Shown here: one piece after another, positions 55,723-64,000 of the stretch
How positions within the stretch are numbered: the stretch's first letter is position 1
How the letters are laid out: each line of letters begins with the position of its first letter
NCBI RefSeq assembly: GCF_000313935.1
Contig: NZ_AMSS01000044.1
Location: 62,001-126,000, forward strand
Length of the DNA: 64,000 nt
Direction of reading: 5' to 3'
Source of the DNA: Acinetobacter sp. WC-141
Lineage (GTDB): Bacteria; Pseudomonadota; Gammaproteobacteria; Pseudomonadales; Moraxellaceae
Translations under genes and position numbers: made by a program
Notes under the pieces: model-generated
The model's input: the letters and a program-made list of their open reading frames with translations, nothing else
What the model was told of the DNA's origin: nothing
Databases searched by the model: none

Positions 55723-56451
55723 CTTTATAAGACTTACCTAAAACATTGAATTGCTTATAACTATCTATGATTTAGGTCCCTTGTCTTGAACCCATTATAC
55801 TGTTTGCATAGTTAAATGCACCATATTCAGACATTTTCAAATTATGGCATACAAGAATAGCTCGCAATCGCCCTAATTTAGTGCAAAATTGTTGCGCTAA
55901 TATGAATCATCGCATCAATTTCTAACAGTAATTCATGATCATAATACTTTCTTATATAGAATGCTGATCTTCTTACTGCACTGAACGAAAATAATAAATG
56001 GTGAATGATGAAGTTTTAAAATTAAGTTGAGAATACGATATCTACGCCATGCTTTTGCCAAAAGGGTTCTAATATAAATATTGTTTTATAAAATCACTCT
56101 CAAAACCTTCTTAAAAAGTCATCTATGACGTCATACCTCATCCATTAAAATAATGAGGTTTTAAAAAATTATTTTCCTTTATGACGGAGTTCTTGTTTTC
56201 AAAGTTTGTTAAAAATCTCTTAATTTACTTTTTTATTATGGAATTCGCTGCGATGAGGTAAATTTTGATCAGCTTTGGTGCACTAAGAAGCGCAAAGGAG
56301 TTTTTTACCATTTGTTATATACCTTTTTTATACAGTACCAACTTGCTTTTCAATTTAAATAAAACTAAAAAATAAAACATAACTTTTTTTTATAACTAAA
56401 CAAACTAAAAGTTTGGTTTATTAAACAATTAATATATTCAAAGGATTTGAA
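55723..56451. other. Long gene-free gap between glnA and the peptide transporter (about 730 bp)
   Basis: No convincing ORF. It holds glnA promoter sequences on the left, a near-perfect dyad TTAGTGCAA-N5-TTGCGCTAA (55878-55900), a perfect 12-bp palindrome TATGACGTCATA (56124-56135), and directly after it a hairpin ACCTCAT / ATGAGGT with TTT (56135-56162). An AAGGAG at about 56294 is not followed by an ORF. It may contain a small RNA or upstream activator sites. Confidence 0.4.
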
Positions 56452-57993
56452 ATGAAGAATGAACTCGAACAATGCGACACCGCTTTTTTCGGCCATCCAA
56501 AACCCTTAAAAACTTTATTTTTTACAGAACTATGGGAACGCTTTTCTTACTATGGAATTCGTCCCCTATTGGTCCTTTATATGGTTGCAATGGTCAATGA
56601 CGGTGGTTTAGGACTTGACCGTCCTACCGCTGCTGCAATTGTTGGATTATTTGCAGGTTCCATGTATTTAATGACCGTTTTAGGGGGTTGGATTGCTGAT
56701 AACTGGTTAGGTCAGGCACGATCTGTATGGTATGGCTCCATCATTATTGCATTGGGTCATTTATCGATTGCACTTACCCCTGTCTTTGATCAATTCTTTT
56801 TTTATTTCGGTTTAGTTCTTATTGTTCTTGGATCAGGGTTGTTTAAAACGTGTATTTCAGTGATTGTCGGAACATTATATAAAGCTCAGGATAGTAGACG
56901 AGATGCTGGTTTCTCCATTTTTTATATGGGAATTAATATAGGTTCTTTTATTGCTCCACTTCTTACAGGCCTATTTGCACGTGATCATAACTGGCACTTA
57001 GGTTTCGGGATTGGTGGTCTTGGAATGTTAGTTGCATTACTTATTTTTCGTGTATTCGCTATTCCACAACTACAGTCTTTCAATCAATTGCGCCAGCAAA
57101 CTGATAACTGGAATAAACCTGTCATAGAAAATAAAAATGCTCCCAAAATTGCTTTCTCCTTTTTACTATCTGTCGCAGTCGTTATTGCTCTTACCTACTT
57201 TGGTGTCATTCACATCAATCCAGTCGCTGTAGCAACCTACTTAACCGTAGGAATCGGCGTTGGTATTATTGCTTATTTTGCGTACTTACTACTTTTCCTG
57301 AATTTAGAGCAGCATGATAAATTCAAAATTATTATTTGCTTTGTTTTATTAGCAGCATCTGCCTTATTTTGGTCAGCTTTTGAACAAAAGCCCACAACTT
57401 TTACTTTATTTGCGCAAGATTATACGGACCGTATTGTTTTCGGATTTGAGATCCCAACTGTATGGTTTGAATCAATCAATGCTCTGTTTATTATTGTTTT
57501 TGCTCCAGTTGCAGCTTGGCTTTGGGCTAGACTAGGTAAGGCAAATAAAGACCCAAGTTATATCAGCAAATTTATTATCGCATTGTTATTCGCAGCAGGT
57601 GGTTTCTTATTGATGTCACTTGCAAGCAGTTTTGCTATTGCAGGTGGATTAGTTTCACCATTTTGGTTAGTAGGTACTTTATTTCTACTTACTATCGGAG
57701 AACTTTGTCTAAGCCCAATTGGTCTATCTACCATGACTAAACTTGCACCTGATGTTATCCGTAGTCAAATTATGGGCCTATGGTTTACAGGTTCAGCTTT
57801 GGGTAATCTTATCGCTGGTTTAATTGGCGGACATGTATCGGCAGATGGCATTAATCATTTACCGAGTCTCTTTATGCGATGTGTCTTGGCATTAGTGATC
57901 GGCGCAATTGTGTTATTTTTATTAAAGAAACCTATCAATAGATTAATGAACAAAAGTACCAGTAAAGTTCAACCTGAGTTGGAAACTATATGA
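56452..57993 (+). CDS. Proton-dependent di-/tripeptide transporter (POT family)
   Basis: 513-aa MFS-type transporter with about 14 helices. The POT signature FFTELWERFSYYGIRPLLVLYM gives the E-x-x-E-R-F-x-Y-Y motif for proton coupling and peptide binding; FYMGINIGSFIAPLLTG is the second PTR motif. It imports di- and tripeptides at the inner membrane. AAAGGA precedes the ATG. Its stop codon overlaps the start of the aminopeptidase P gene (ATGA), pointing to import followed by cleavage. Confidence 0.93.
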   Translation: MKNELEQCDTAFFGHPKPLKTLFFTELWERFSYYGIRPLLVLYMVAMVNDGGLGLDRPTAAAIVGLFAGSMYLMTVLGGWIADNWLGQARSVWYGSIIIALGHLSIALTPVFDQFFFYFGLVLIVLGSGLFKTCISVIVGTLYKAQDSRRDAGFSIFYMGINIGSFIAPLLTGLFARDHNWHLGFGIGGLGMLVALLIFRVFAIPQLQSFNQLRQQTDNWNKPVIENKNAPKIAFSFLLSVAVVIALTYFGVIHINPVAVATYLTVGIGVGIIAYFAYLLLFLNLEQHDKFKIIICFVLLAASALFWSAFEQKPTTFTLFAQDYTDRIVFGFEIPTVWFESINALFIIVFAPVAAWLWARLGKANKDPSYISKFIIALLFAAGGFLLMSLASSFAIAGGLVSPFWLVGTLFLLTIGELCLSPIGLSTMTKLAPDVIRSQIMGLWFTGSALGNLIAGLIGGHVSADGINHLPSLFMRCVLALVIGAIVLFLLKKPINRLMNKSTSKVQPELETI

Positions 57994-59792
57994 GCGTTTT
58001 AACTGTTCCAGAAAAACTTGAGAAACTTCGTGAACTCATGCGCAAGCAACATGTAGATGCTTTGATTGTCATGAGTGCCGATCCTCACATGTCAGAATAT
58101 TTACCGGACTACTGGAAAGCAAGGCAGTGGTTAAGCGGTTTTAGTGGTTCGGTTGGTACGCTCGTCGTGACCCAAAACTTTGCAGGACTCTGGGCTGATG
58201 GTCGCTATTGGGTACAAGCTGAGCAACAACTTGTTGGAACTGGCTTTGATCTTCAAAAATTAACAAGTGATGAATCTTCAACACATCTCGCTTGGATTGA
58301 AAAGAATCTACAGCCAGAATCAGTTATTGTCGTAAATGGACATACTTTATCAATTCAGCAATTTAAGGCGCTCGAACATACTGCACGAGTTAATAATTAT
58401 AAACTCGAAACCCAACAAGATTTAATTGGAGAGATTTGGTTAAACCGCCCAGAACTTCCATCAAAAAAAATTCATCTCATGCCAGAAGGGTTAAATGCCC
58501 TATCTCGTAAAGAAAAAATTCAGGCTATTCGTGAAACTTTAGATAGCAAGAATATTACGGGTCATTTCATTTCATCTTTAGACGATATTGCTTGGGTCTT
58601 AAATGCACGTGGGCAAGATGTAGAATATAACCCTGTGTTCCTTTCACATTTATATGTCAGTGCAAAACAAACGATTCTTTTTATTGATGCTGAAAAAGTT
58701 GATGTAAGCATTCAGCAAGCTTTGGCAGCCGATGGTATTGAAATTCGTAACTACCAAGATACAGCTAAGTTTTTAGCGAATATTTCTGATGCCTCAGTAC
58801 TTTTAGATCCAGCGAAAGTGTCGATTTTTCATGAACAAGCCATCGCAAAAGATATTCGAGTTGTATACGACATCAACCCGAGTACACTTTTTAAATCGCG
58901 TAAGCATGAAAGCGAAATTGCTCATATCCGTCATGCAATGGTTAAAGATGGAGTCGCGCTTTGCCACTTTTTCCATTGGTTAGAGAAAGCACTTCATCAT
59001 GGTGAAAGCATTTCAGAACTCACCATTGATGAAAAGATTACAGCTTTCCGTGCTCAGCAAGATGGATTTATAGGACCAAGTTTTTCAACGATTGCTGGCT
59101 TTAATGCTAATGGTGCTTTACCCCACTACCGTGCAACTGAAGAGCACTATTCATTTATCGAAGGCGATGGTCTATTGCTCATTGACTCAGGTGGGCAATA
59201 TGTAGATGGAACAACGGATATTACTCGTGTTGTTCCTGTAGGCACGCCAACAGGGCAACAAAAACGTGACTACACCTTGGTTTTAAAATGTCACATTGCT
59301 TTAGCAAAAACGATTTATCCTGAAGGTTTAGCTGCTCCTCTACTCGATTCAATTTGTCGTAATACTTTATGGCAACATGGTTTAGATTATCGACATGGAA
59401 CAGGCCACGGCGTAGGCTTTGCGCTTAATGTTCATGAAGGTCCGCAAGTTCTTTCTTATTACGCGCCTATACATGCCTATAGCAAATTGCGTGAAGGAAT
59501 GATTATTTCTAACGAACCGGGCTTATACCATGAGGGACAATATGGTATTCGCATTGAAAATCTGGTTGCAAACAAACTTCACACTGGGTTTGAAAAAACT
59601 TACGGAGAATTCTTGGAATTTGAAACGCTGACCCTTTGCCCGATTCATTTAAATTGTATCGTTATTGATATGCTAACGAATGAAGAAAAAGACTGGTTAA
59701 ATCGTTACCATCAAACTGTTCAAGAAAGACTCGCTGAACATTTGTCTGGAGAAGTTTTAGACTGGCTGATTTACAACACTAGAGCGATTTAA
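57990..59792 (+). CDS. Aminopeptidase P family protease (long, three-domain form)
   Basis: 600-aa Xaa-Pro aminopeptidase with two creatinase-like N-terminal domains (about 1-140 and 160-310) and a C-terminal pita-bread catalytic domain. Metal ligands: Asp in LLLIDSGGQYVDGTTDITR (two), His in GTGHGVGFALNVHEGP, Glu in ISNEPGLYHEG and Glu in YGIRIENLVAN. This is the long eukaryote-like form rather than the E. coli PepP of 441 aa. Cytosolic. It overlaps the peptide transporter by 4 nt and probably frees N-terminal residues before proline in imported peptides. Confidence 0.92.
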   Translation: MSVLTVPEKLEKLRELMRKQHVDALIVMSADPHMSEYLPDYWKARQWLSGFSGSVGTLVVTQNFAGLWADGRYWVQAEQQLVGTGFDLQKLTSDESSTHLAWIEKNLQPESVIVVNGHTLSIQQFKALEHTARVNNYKLETQQDLIGEIWLNRPELPSKKIHLMPEGLNALSRKEKIQAIRETLDSKNITGHFISSLDDIAWVLNARGQDVEYNPVFLSHLYVSAKQTILFIDAEKVDVSIQQALAADGIEIRNYQDTAKFLANISDASVLLDPAKVSIFHEQAIAKDIRVVYDINPSTLFKSRKHESEIAHIRHAMVKDGVALCHFFHWLEKALHHGESISELTIDEKITAFRAQQDGFIGPSFSTIAGFNANGALPHYRATEEHYSFIEGDGLLLIDSGGQYVDGTTDITRVVPVGTPTGQQKRDYTLVLKCHIALAKTIYPEGLAAPLLDSICRNTLWQHGLDYRHGTGHGVGFALNVHEGPQVLSYYAPIHAYSKLREGMIISNEPGLYHEGQYGIRIENLVANKLHTGFEKTYGEFLEFETLTLCPIHLNCIVIDMLTNEEKDWLNRYHQTVQERLAEHLSGEVLDWLIYNTRAI

Positions 59793-59803
59793 TCTTCTTT
59801 TTT

Positions 59804-59855
59804 ACTCAGGCAGAATAATTTTCTATTTCTAATAACAATCTTATTTTGCCTGAGT
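59804..59855. repeat. 15-bp inverted repeat after the aminopeptidase P gene
   Basis: ACTCAGGCAGAATAA and TTATTTTGCCTGAGT pair over 15 positions with a single G-U; the loop is 22 nt. There is no T-run after it on either strand, so it is not a standard terminator. Possibly a 3' stabilising structure. The rest of the gap to 60131 shows nothing but A+T-rich sequence. Confidence 0.5.
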
Positions 59856-60131
59856 TGTAATTATCTCTATTTTCCAATAAATTAAGATGTATCAAAGCTG
59901 GTTGAGTTAAATAAAGTTCTAATAAGAAAGTGCTCTTTTTTTCTAAAAATAAAGTGAAGCGAAATTTTTCATCGAAAACCCTTCAACTATTAGCATAAAG
60001 CAATTTTTAATTTTTATTAGTGATTACGAAACATAATGGTAACTATAAAAAGGTAGTTTTGAAGAAAACTTTGTAAGCACTATGCTATTTTTAACCGTAT
60101 TCAATGTTTCTTTGAATTAAAGGGTTTCCCT

Positions 60132-60593
60132 ATGCAGGTATCCAATTTCGCAGTCACCCGTGATGATCATTATACCGTTTCTACAGATCCTTCTAAACTC
60201 GACATAGAAGTGATTCATTCGTTTCTATACCATTCAAAATGGGCAAAAGGGATCGATTTAGAAACAATACAAACCGCCATACAAAACAGTTTATGCTTTG
60301 GGTTATATGATCCGAACAACCAACAAATTGGTCTTGCTCGAATCATTACAGATTATGCAACCTTTGCTTATGTAAAAGATGTTTTTGTGATCGATAAATT
60401 TCAAAAATTGGGCTTAGGGCTATGGTTAATGGAATGTTGCTTAGAACACTTGGAGTCTCTCAAACTTCGCAGAATTATGTTACTTACCAGTACAGCCTCA
60501 GGTTTCTATAAACAAATGGGCTTTACTCCACTGAATCAAGAAAATTTTGTGTGGCAACTTTTGCCTAATAACACAGAGGCAATTTCAAATTAA
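60132..60593 (+). CDS. GNAT-family N-acetyltransferase
   Basis: 153-aa acetyl-CoA-dependent transferase. Motif A is seen as FAYVKDVFVIDKFQKLGLGLWLMECCLEHL (QKLGLG matches the Q/RxxGxG/A acetyl-CoA loop), motif B as LRRIMLLTSTASGFYKQMGFTPL. Motif C is at the start, ISTDPSKLDIEVIHSFLYHS. The acceptor is not known. It stands alone with a weak ribosome site. Confidence 0.8.
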   Translation: MQVSNFAVTRDDHYTVSTDPSKLDIEVIHSFLYHSKWAKGIDLETIQTAIQNSLCFGLYDPNNQQIGLARIITDYATFAYVKDVFVIDKFQKLGLGLWLMECCLEHLESLKLRRIMLLTSTASGFYKQMGFTPLNQENFVWQLLPNNTEAISN

Positions 60594-60835
60594 ATTATCG
60601 ATTTTCCCTACTAGTTTTAGTTTAAGAAATACATCAACTTAGAATTATTAATATGCTTTTGCTAGCAATAAAGCATGAAGTTATTACAAGCCAAGGAAAT
60701 TCTGGTACATTAGCCGATTAGAAATTGGCTTCTTATTTCAAATCTAAAAGCCTTTTCTGAAAACGGGTATCAATATGGGTAACTATTTTAGTCACTTATT
60801 AAATATATATTAACTATCATGAGGTTAAGTTCATC

Positions 60836-61420
60836 ATGCTTCTAATGATCGACAATTACGACTCTTTTACCTACAACATCGTCCAGTATTTTGGCGAGTT
60901 GGATCAGGAAGTAAAAGTTGTTCGCAATGATCAAGTCACATTAGAGGATATTGAACGATGGCAACCAAAATATCTCGTGATTGGTCCTGGCCCTTGCTCT
61001 CCGAGCGAAGCGGGTATTTCCATTCCTGCAATTAACCACTTTGCTGGAAAAATTCCTTTGCTTGGCGTGTGTTTAGGGCATCAAAGTATTGGGCAAGCTT
61101 TTGGCGGAAACATTGTAAGAGCCAAAACGGTGATGCACGGACGTTTATCTGATATGTACCACAGCAATAAAGGTATTTTCAGTAATCTTCCTAGCCCATT
61201 CTCGGCAACTCGTTATCACTCTTTGGTGATTGATCAGGAAACACTGCCTGATTGCCTTGAAGTAACATGCTGGACCAATGAAGCAGATGGCTCAATGGAA
61301 GAAATCATGGGTGTTAAACATAAAACACTTCCTGTTGAAGGTGTGCAGTTCCATCCCGAGTCGATCTTGAGTCAACATGGCCATCAAATCTTTAAAAACT
61401 TTTTAGATATCTACGCTTAA
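60836..61420 (+). CDS. trpG: Glutamine amidotransferase subunit of anthranilate/aminodeoxychorismate synthase
   Basis: 194-aa class-I glutamine amidotransferase that gives ammonia to the chorismate-using partner (TrpE and/or PabB). Catalytic Cys in [17 protein letters not shown], and His/Glu in [11 protein letters not shown]; the N-terminus [19 protein letters not shown] is typical of TrpG/PabA. In Acinetobacter one such protein is known to serve both tryptophan and folate, with trpG next to trpDC in A. calcoaceticus. Here no trpD follows: a terminator and a convergent gene come next. GAGG precedes the ATG. Confidence 0.93.
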   Translation: MLLMIDNYDSFTYNIVQYFGELDQEVKVVRNDQVTLEDIERWQPKYLVIGPGPCSPSEAGISIPAINHFAGKIPLLGVCLGHQSIGQAFGGNIVRAKTVMHGRLSDMYHSNKGIFSNLPSPFSATRYHSLVIDQETLPDCLEVTCWTNEADGSMEEIMGVKHKTLPVEGVQFHPESILSQHGHQIFKNFLDIYA

Positions 61421-61475
61421 GGTAGCCTCGAATAAGTCATTTTAAAAATGACTGGATTTGATAAGTAACCCGAAT

Positions 61476-61509
61476 AAAAAAAGCCAACTGCGATCAGTTG
61501 GCTTTTTTT
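61476..61509. terminator. Bidirectional terminator between trpG and the M1 peptidase gene
   Basis: AAAAAAAGCCAACTG / CAGTTGGCTTTTTTT perfect stem with CGAT loop. Confidence 0.93.
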
Positions 61510-61522
61510 ATGGCTGAATCAA

Positions 61523-64000
61523 TTACAACTGTAACTGTTGCACAATCGATCCATCTTGTTTTGCCACTAAAGATTCGCAGAGTTGAATACGCTCTTTAGC
61601 CTGTTTCAATCCTCTTTCTACCCCGACCAATTCTTTAGTTCGTGGTGCAAAAAAGTCATTTAACTGTACTGCCTGTTGTTGGGTACATGCGGCCCCACTA
61701 AACATTGCAGGGAAACGCCCAGCAGAAGATTTACCTAAACGATCAAACACGGCGTCATGATTTACTTTAAACCAAGACCACAAACCACCTTGTTCATCTC
61801 CATAATTATTGATGGAGTTAACCACAGTACGAACTTCACCGACTTTAACACGCGGGTTCAAAATCAACTGACGTGCTTGTTGGCGTGTTGCTTCTTGATT
61901 TGCTGAACCTAAGGCCGTAAGAATTGCAAGACGTTGTGTCGGTTGAGTCACACGTTGTAACTCACTAGATAAACGATCAAAAGCAGGTTGGCCTTTTTCT
62001 TGTACACGTACAGCTAAAATGGTTGGCAATAATTCAGGGGTTACTTGTGCAAAGTTAAGCTGCTTTTGAGCAAAGAGTGCATCTGACTGTTTTAACAGTT
62101 GGGTACGAACTTCAGGAACTTGAATATCTAAAGCAAGAAACTTAACTAACTCACTACGCCATAAACTGTCTTCGGCTGATTCATCTTTTTTGTTTACATA
62201 ACCCAACTGATTTAATTTAGGTAAATATAAATTAGCTAAAACTTTTCTAAAATGTTCACGTTCAGCGTCTGTTTTTAATACATGACGATGAATAGTACTT
62301 AACTGGGAAAACAAGGCTGTACTAATTTGTCGGCTATTTGAATTGGCAAATTTCTTCGCAGCCTCTACGACAGCCAACAAATTAATATCACCATGGTTAA
62401 ATGCCGCTGAAATTGCATAGGCATAGGCCAACTGTTCAGTATTAGAAAGCTTTTCTGTGGCAGCAGTCAGACGAGCAAATTCTTTTTGTGGCAAACTAAA
62501 TTGGTAATACCCTGCCGCATCTGCATTTGGAATATACCAACTGCCAAGGCTAGCACCTTTGAGTTCAATCTTAGCTTCTGCTTGATCTACCAACTCACAC
62601 TGGACCTTACTAGCAGCATTTGGAACTTCATAACGTACACATAACGGTATGCCCCACAGGCTTCTTGCATCACCTTTTGAGCCCACAGGTAGATAACGGC
62701 TTTGCTTCACATTTAAAAAGACTTTATTGCCTTCTTGCTGTAATGCGGTGTTAATTAAAGGCACACCTGGTTGATCAAGAAAACTTTTCATCGCTCTAGT
62801 AAAGCGCTCACCTTGTCCAGATTGCTCTGCTAAAGCGCTAATTAAATCATTGGCTGTCGCATTACCATATTGGTGCTTATTAATATAATTGCGTACCCCT
62901 TGTTTGAATTTTTCTTCACCTAAATAGCTTTCAAACATATTTAAAACAGCCGCACCTTTTTGATAAGTGATGCCATCAAAAGCCGTTTGAATATCGGCAT
63001 TGCTTAAAATAGGCTGACGAATACGACGTACACTCACCAAACTATCACTTTTCATCGCATCAGCAGTATCTGCAATACGTTCTAGGTCAGCATTAAATTC
63101 GGGATGTAATTTTTGAGTAATTTTACTTTGCATCCATGTGGCAAACGATTCATTGAGCCACAGATCATCCCACCACGGCATCGTGACGACATCACCGAAC
63201 CATTGATGCGCGAGCTCATGTGCATTGACGTTAAATGAATTCTGTACAAAAGAGACTGGTGAGTCCTTATCTAGCAACATTAGATAGTCTCTAAAAGTAA
63301 TCAGCCCTGGGTTCTCCATTGCTCCAGCTGCAAAGTCTGGTGCTGCAAGTAAATCTAACTTATCAAATGGATAACCAAAGGCAAAATAATCTTCTAAAGT
63401 TTTTAAAATGGCTGGCGTTTCAGATAAAGCATGCTGCATTTTTTCAGCTTTAGCATCAGGCGCAATACCACGTAACTGGATCGGCTGCTTACGCCATGAA
63501 GTTGCCCCAATATCTGGCCCTTTTTGTAATTGCCACGGTCCGACAGCCAACGCAAGTAAATACGTTGGCAGTGGTTTAGTTTGTGCAAAACTAAGTGTTT
63601 TCCAACCCGACTTCTCTGCTTGCTCGGAAGTTTGTTGGGTATTGGCAAACCCTGAATATTTGCTTGGAATCGTCAAACGAATATTAAACGGAGTTTTAAA
63701 ACGTGGCTCATCAAATGACGGGAATGACTGGCGTGCACTAATTGCTTCCATTTGAGTCATCACATAAGGTTTACCCTCAAACTCGATTTTATAAATACCG
63801 TCGAGCTGCTGGTCGTACGCCGCATTAAAATCTAGAACGAGTTGATACTGGCCTGCGGGCAAAGTCTTGGCAAATTTAATTTTACTTACCCCATCTATCT
63901 CAGAGGCTTGTTCATATTTTGCTTTGGTTTTAGCACCCTCTGCCGATGTGATATTCACATCTTTCACCGTCAAAGATTTACCATGAATCCAGATGTGATC
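61523..64000 (-). CDS. M1-family aminopeptidase, cut by the window end
   Basis: Partial zinc aminopeptidase, at least 826 codons; the reading frame is open through position 64000 (…IWIHGKS upstream of the TTG at 63973), so the true start and any signal peptide lie outside. The exopeptidase motif GAMENPG and zinc motif HELAHQWFG with the third ligand Glu 18 residues on (LNESFAT) are intact. The C-terminal half resembles the helical ERAP1_C-like domain rather than that of E. coli PepN. Role: cutting N-terminal residues from peptides; the domain before the catalytic one contains the usual beta-saddle. Confidence 0.9.
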   Translation of the reverse strand, partial: DHIWIHGKSLTVKDVNITSAEGAKTKAKYEQASEIDGVSKIKFAKTLPAGQYQLVLDFNAAYDQQLDGIYKIEFEGKPYVMTQMEAISARQSFPSFDEPRFKTPFNIRLTIPSKYSGFANTQQTSEQAEKSGWKTLSFAQTKPLPTYLLALAVGPWQLQKGPDIGATSWRKQPIQLRGIAPDAKAEKMQHALSETPAILKTLEDYFAFGYPFDKLDLLAAPDFAAGAMENPGLITFRDYLMLLDKDSPVSFVQNSFNVNAHELAHQWFGDVVTMPWWDDLWLNESFATWMQSKITQKLHPEFNADLERIADTADAMKSDSLVSVRRIRQPILSNADIQTAFDGITYQKGAAVLNMFESYLGEEKFKQGVRNYINKHQYGNATANDLISALAEQSGQGERFTRAMKSFLDQPGVPLINTALQQEGNKVFLNVKQSRYLPVGSKGDARSLWGIPLCVRYEVPNAASKVQCELVDQAEAKIELKGASLGSWYIPNADAAGYYQFSLPQKEFARLTAATEKLSNTEQLAYAYAISAAFNHGDINLLAVVEAAKKFANSNSRQISTALFSQLSTIHRHVLKTDAEREHFRKVLANLYLPKLNQLGYVNKKDESAEDSLWRSELVKFLALDIQVPEVRTQLLKQSDALFAQKQLNFAQVTPELLPTILAVRVQEKGQPAFDRLSSELQRVTQPTQRLAILTALGSANQEATRQQARQLILNPRVKVGEVRTVVNSINNYGDEQGGLWSWFKVNHDAVFDRLGKSSAGRFPAMFSGAACTQQQAVQLNDFFAPRTKELVGVERGLKQAKERIQLCESLVAKQDGSIVQQLQL

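Noticed and set aside
55878..55900. NtrC enhancer for glnA
   Set aside because: The dyad half-sites are oriented opposite to TGCACC...GGTGCA and the spacing does not match; kept only as an unexplained dyad.
63408..63755. 115-codon ORF antisense to the M1 aminopeptidase gene
   Set aside because: Lies wholly within conserved M1 coding sequence and shows no motif or ribosome site.
1..64000. A defence island, prophage or secretion system
   Set aside because: All sizeable genes fit chromosomal housekeeping, transport or regulation; no toxin-antitoxin, restriction, phage or secretion components were recognised.

Overview
The window is a stretch of core chromosome from an Acinetobacter, most likely of the calcoaceticus-baumannii complex. 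The main evidence is a complete adeL/adeFGH RND efflux locus whose proteins match the known AdeF (406 aa) and AdeG (1059 aa) lengths, together with low GC, A+T-rich gaps and a gammaproteobacterial gene set. I see no insertion sequence, prophage, integrase, conjugation gene or CRISPR array. Gene density is high and nearly every operon ends in a recognisable intrinsic terminator. I did not find a clearly new multi-gene system; the most interesting signals are regulatory or concern odd single genes.

Layout. 0-8.2 kb: an amino-acid-type periplasmic binding protein, then the LysR regulator adeL diverging from adeFGH. 8.2-11.9 kb: glyA, a lipase-like lipoprotein, and an exonuclease. 12-16.1 kb: an unknown protein, tRNA-Arg(CCG), and an overlapping ABC-2 exporter/queF operon. 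16.2-19.3 kb: the cell-wall cluster rodA-mltB-rlpA. 19.8-22.9 kb: an Mpo1-like membrane protein, azlCD with an AraC regulator, and a DUF3465 protein. 22.9-25.7 kb: rpsB-tsf diverging from map. 25.9-30.3 kb: a long OmpW-like porin, a nitrate/nitrite transporter behind a sigma-54 promoter and structured leader, and an MFS transporter overlapping a 44-aa membrane ORF. 30.4-36.9 kb: sthA, lipA, fadE, a carboxymuconolactone decarboxylase-like gene and a C39-like protein without its cysteine. 36.9-40.2 kb: an SAH riboswitch, ahcY, metF and rsmE. 40.2-47 kb: a membrane GGDEF/EAL protein, maeB and cca. 47-52.7 kb: a DegS-type protease, a Nif3-like protein, sodB, three tRNA-Asn genes, small membrane proteins and a second lipase-like lipoprotein. 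52.7-55.7 kb: ubiC-ubiA and glnA with a sigma-54-like promoter. 56.4-64 kb: a peptide transporter/aminopeptidase P operon, a GNAT, trpG/pabA, and an M1 aminopeptidase cut by the window end.

How they work together. The methyl cycle is grouped (SAH riboswitch, ahcY, metF, with glyA supplying C1 units elsewhere in the window). Nitrogen control shows twice, at the nitrate transporter and at glnA, both with -24/-12 promoters. Peptide use is grouped at the right end (proton-dependent peptide importer, aminopeptidase P, M1 aminopeptidase). The cell-envelope theme is strong: efflux pump, peptidoglycan elongation and lytic enzymes, OmpW, DegS-type stress protease and two surface or periplasmic esterases.

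Limits. All identities come from reading motifs and recalled family features. No database search, fold prediction or RNA folding was run. Several starts were moved from the longest possible ORF because a ribosome binding site sits better at an internal codon; these choices are stated in the entries.
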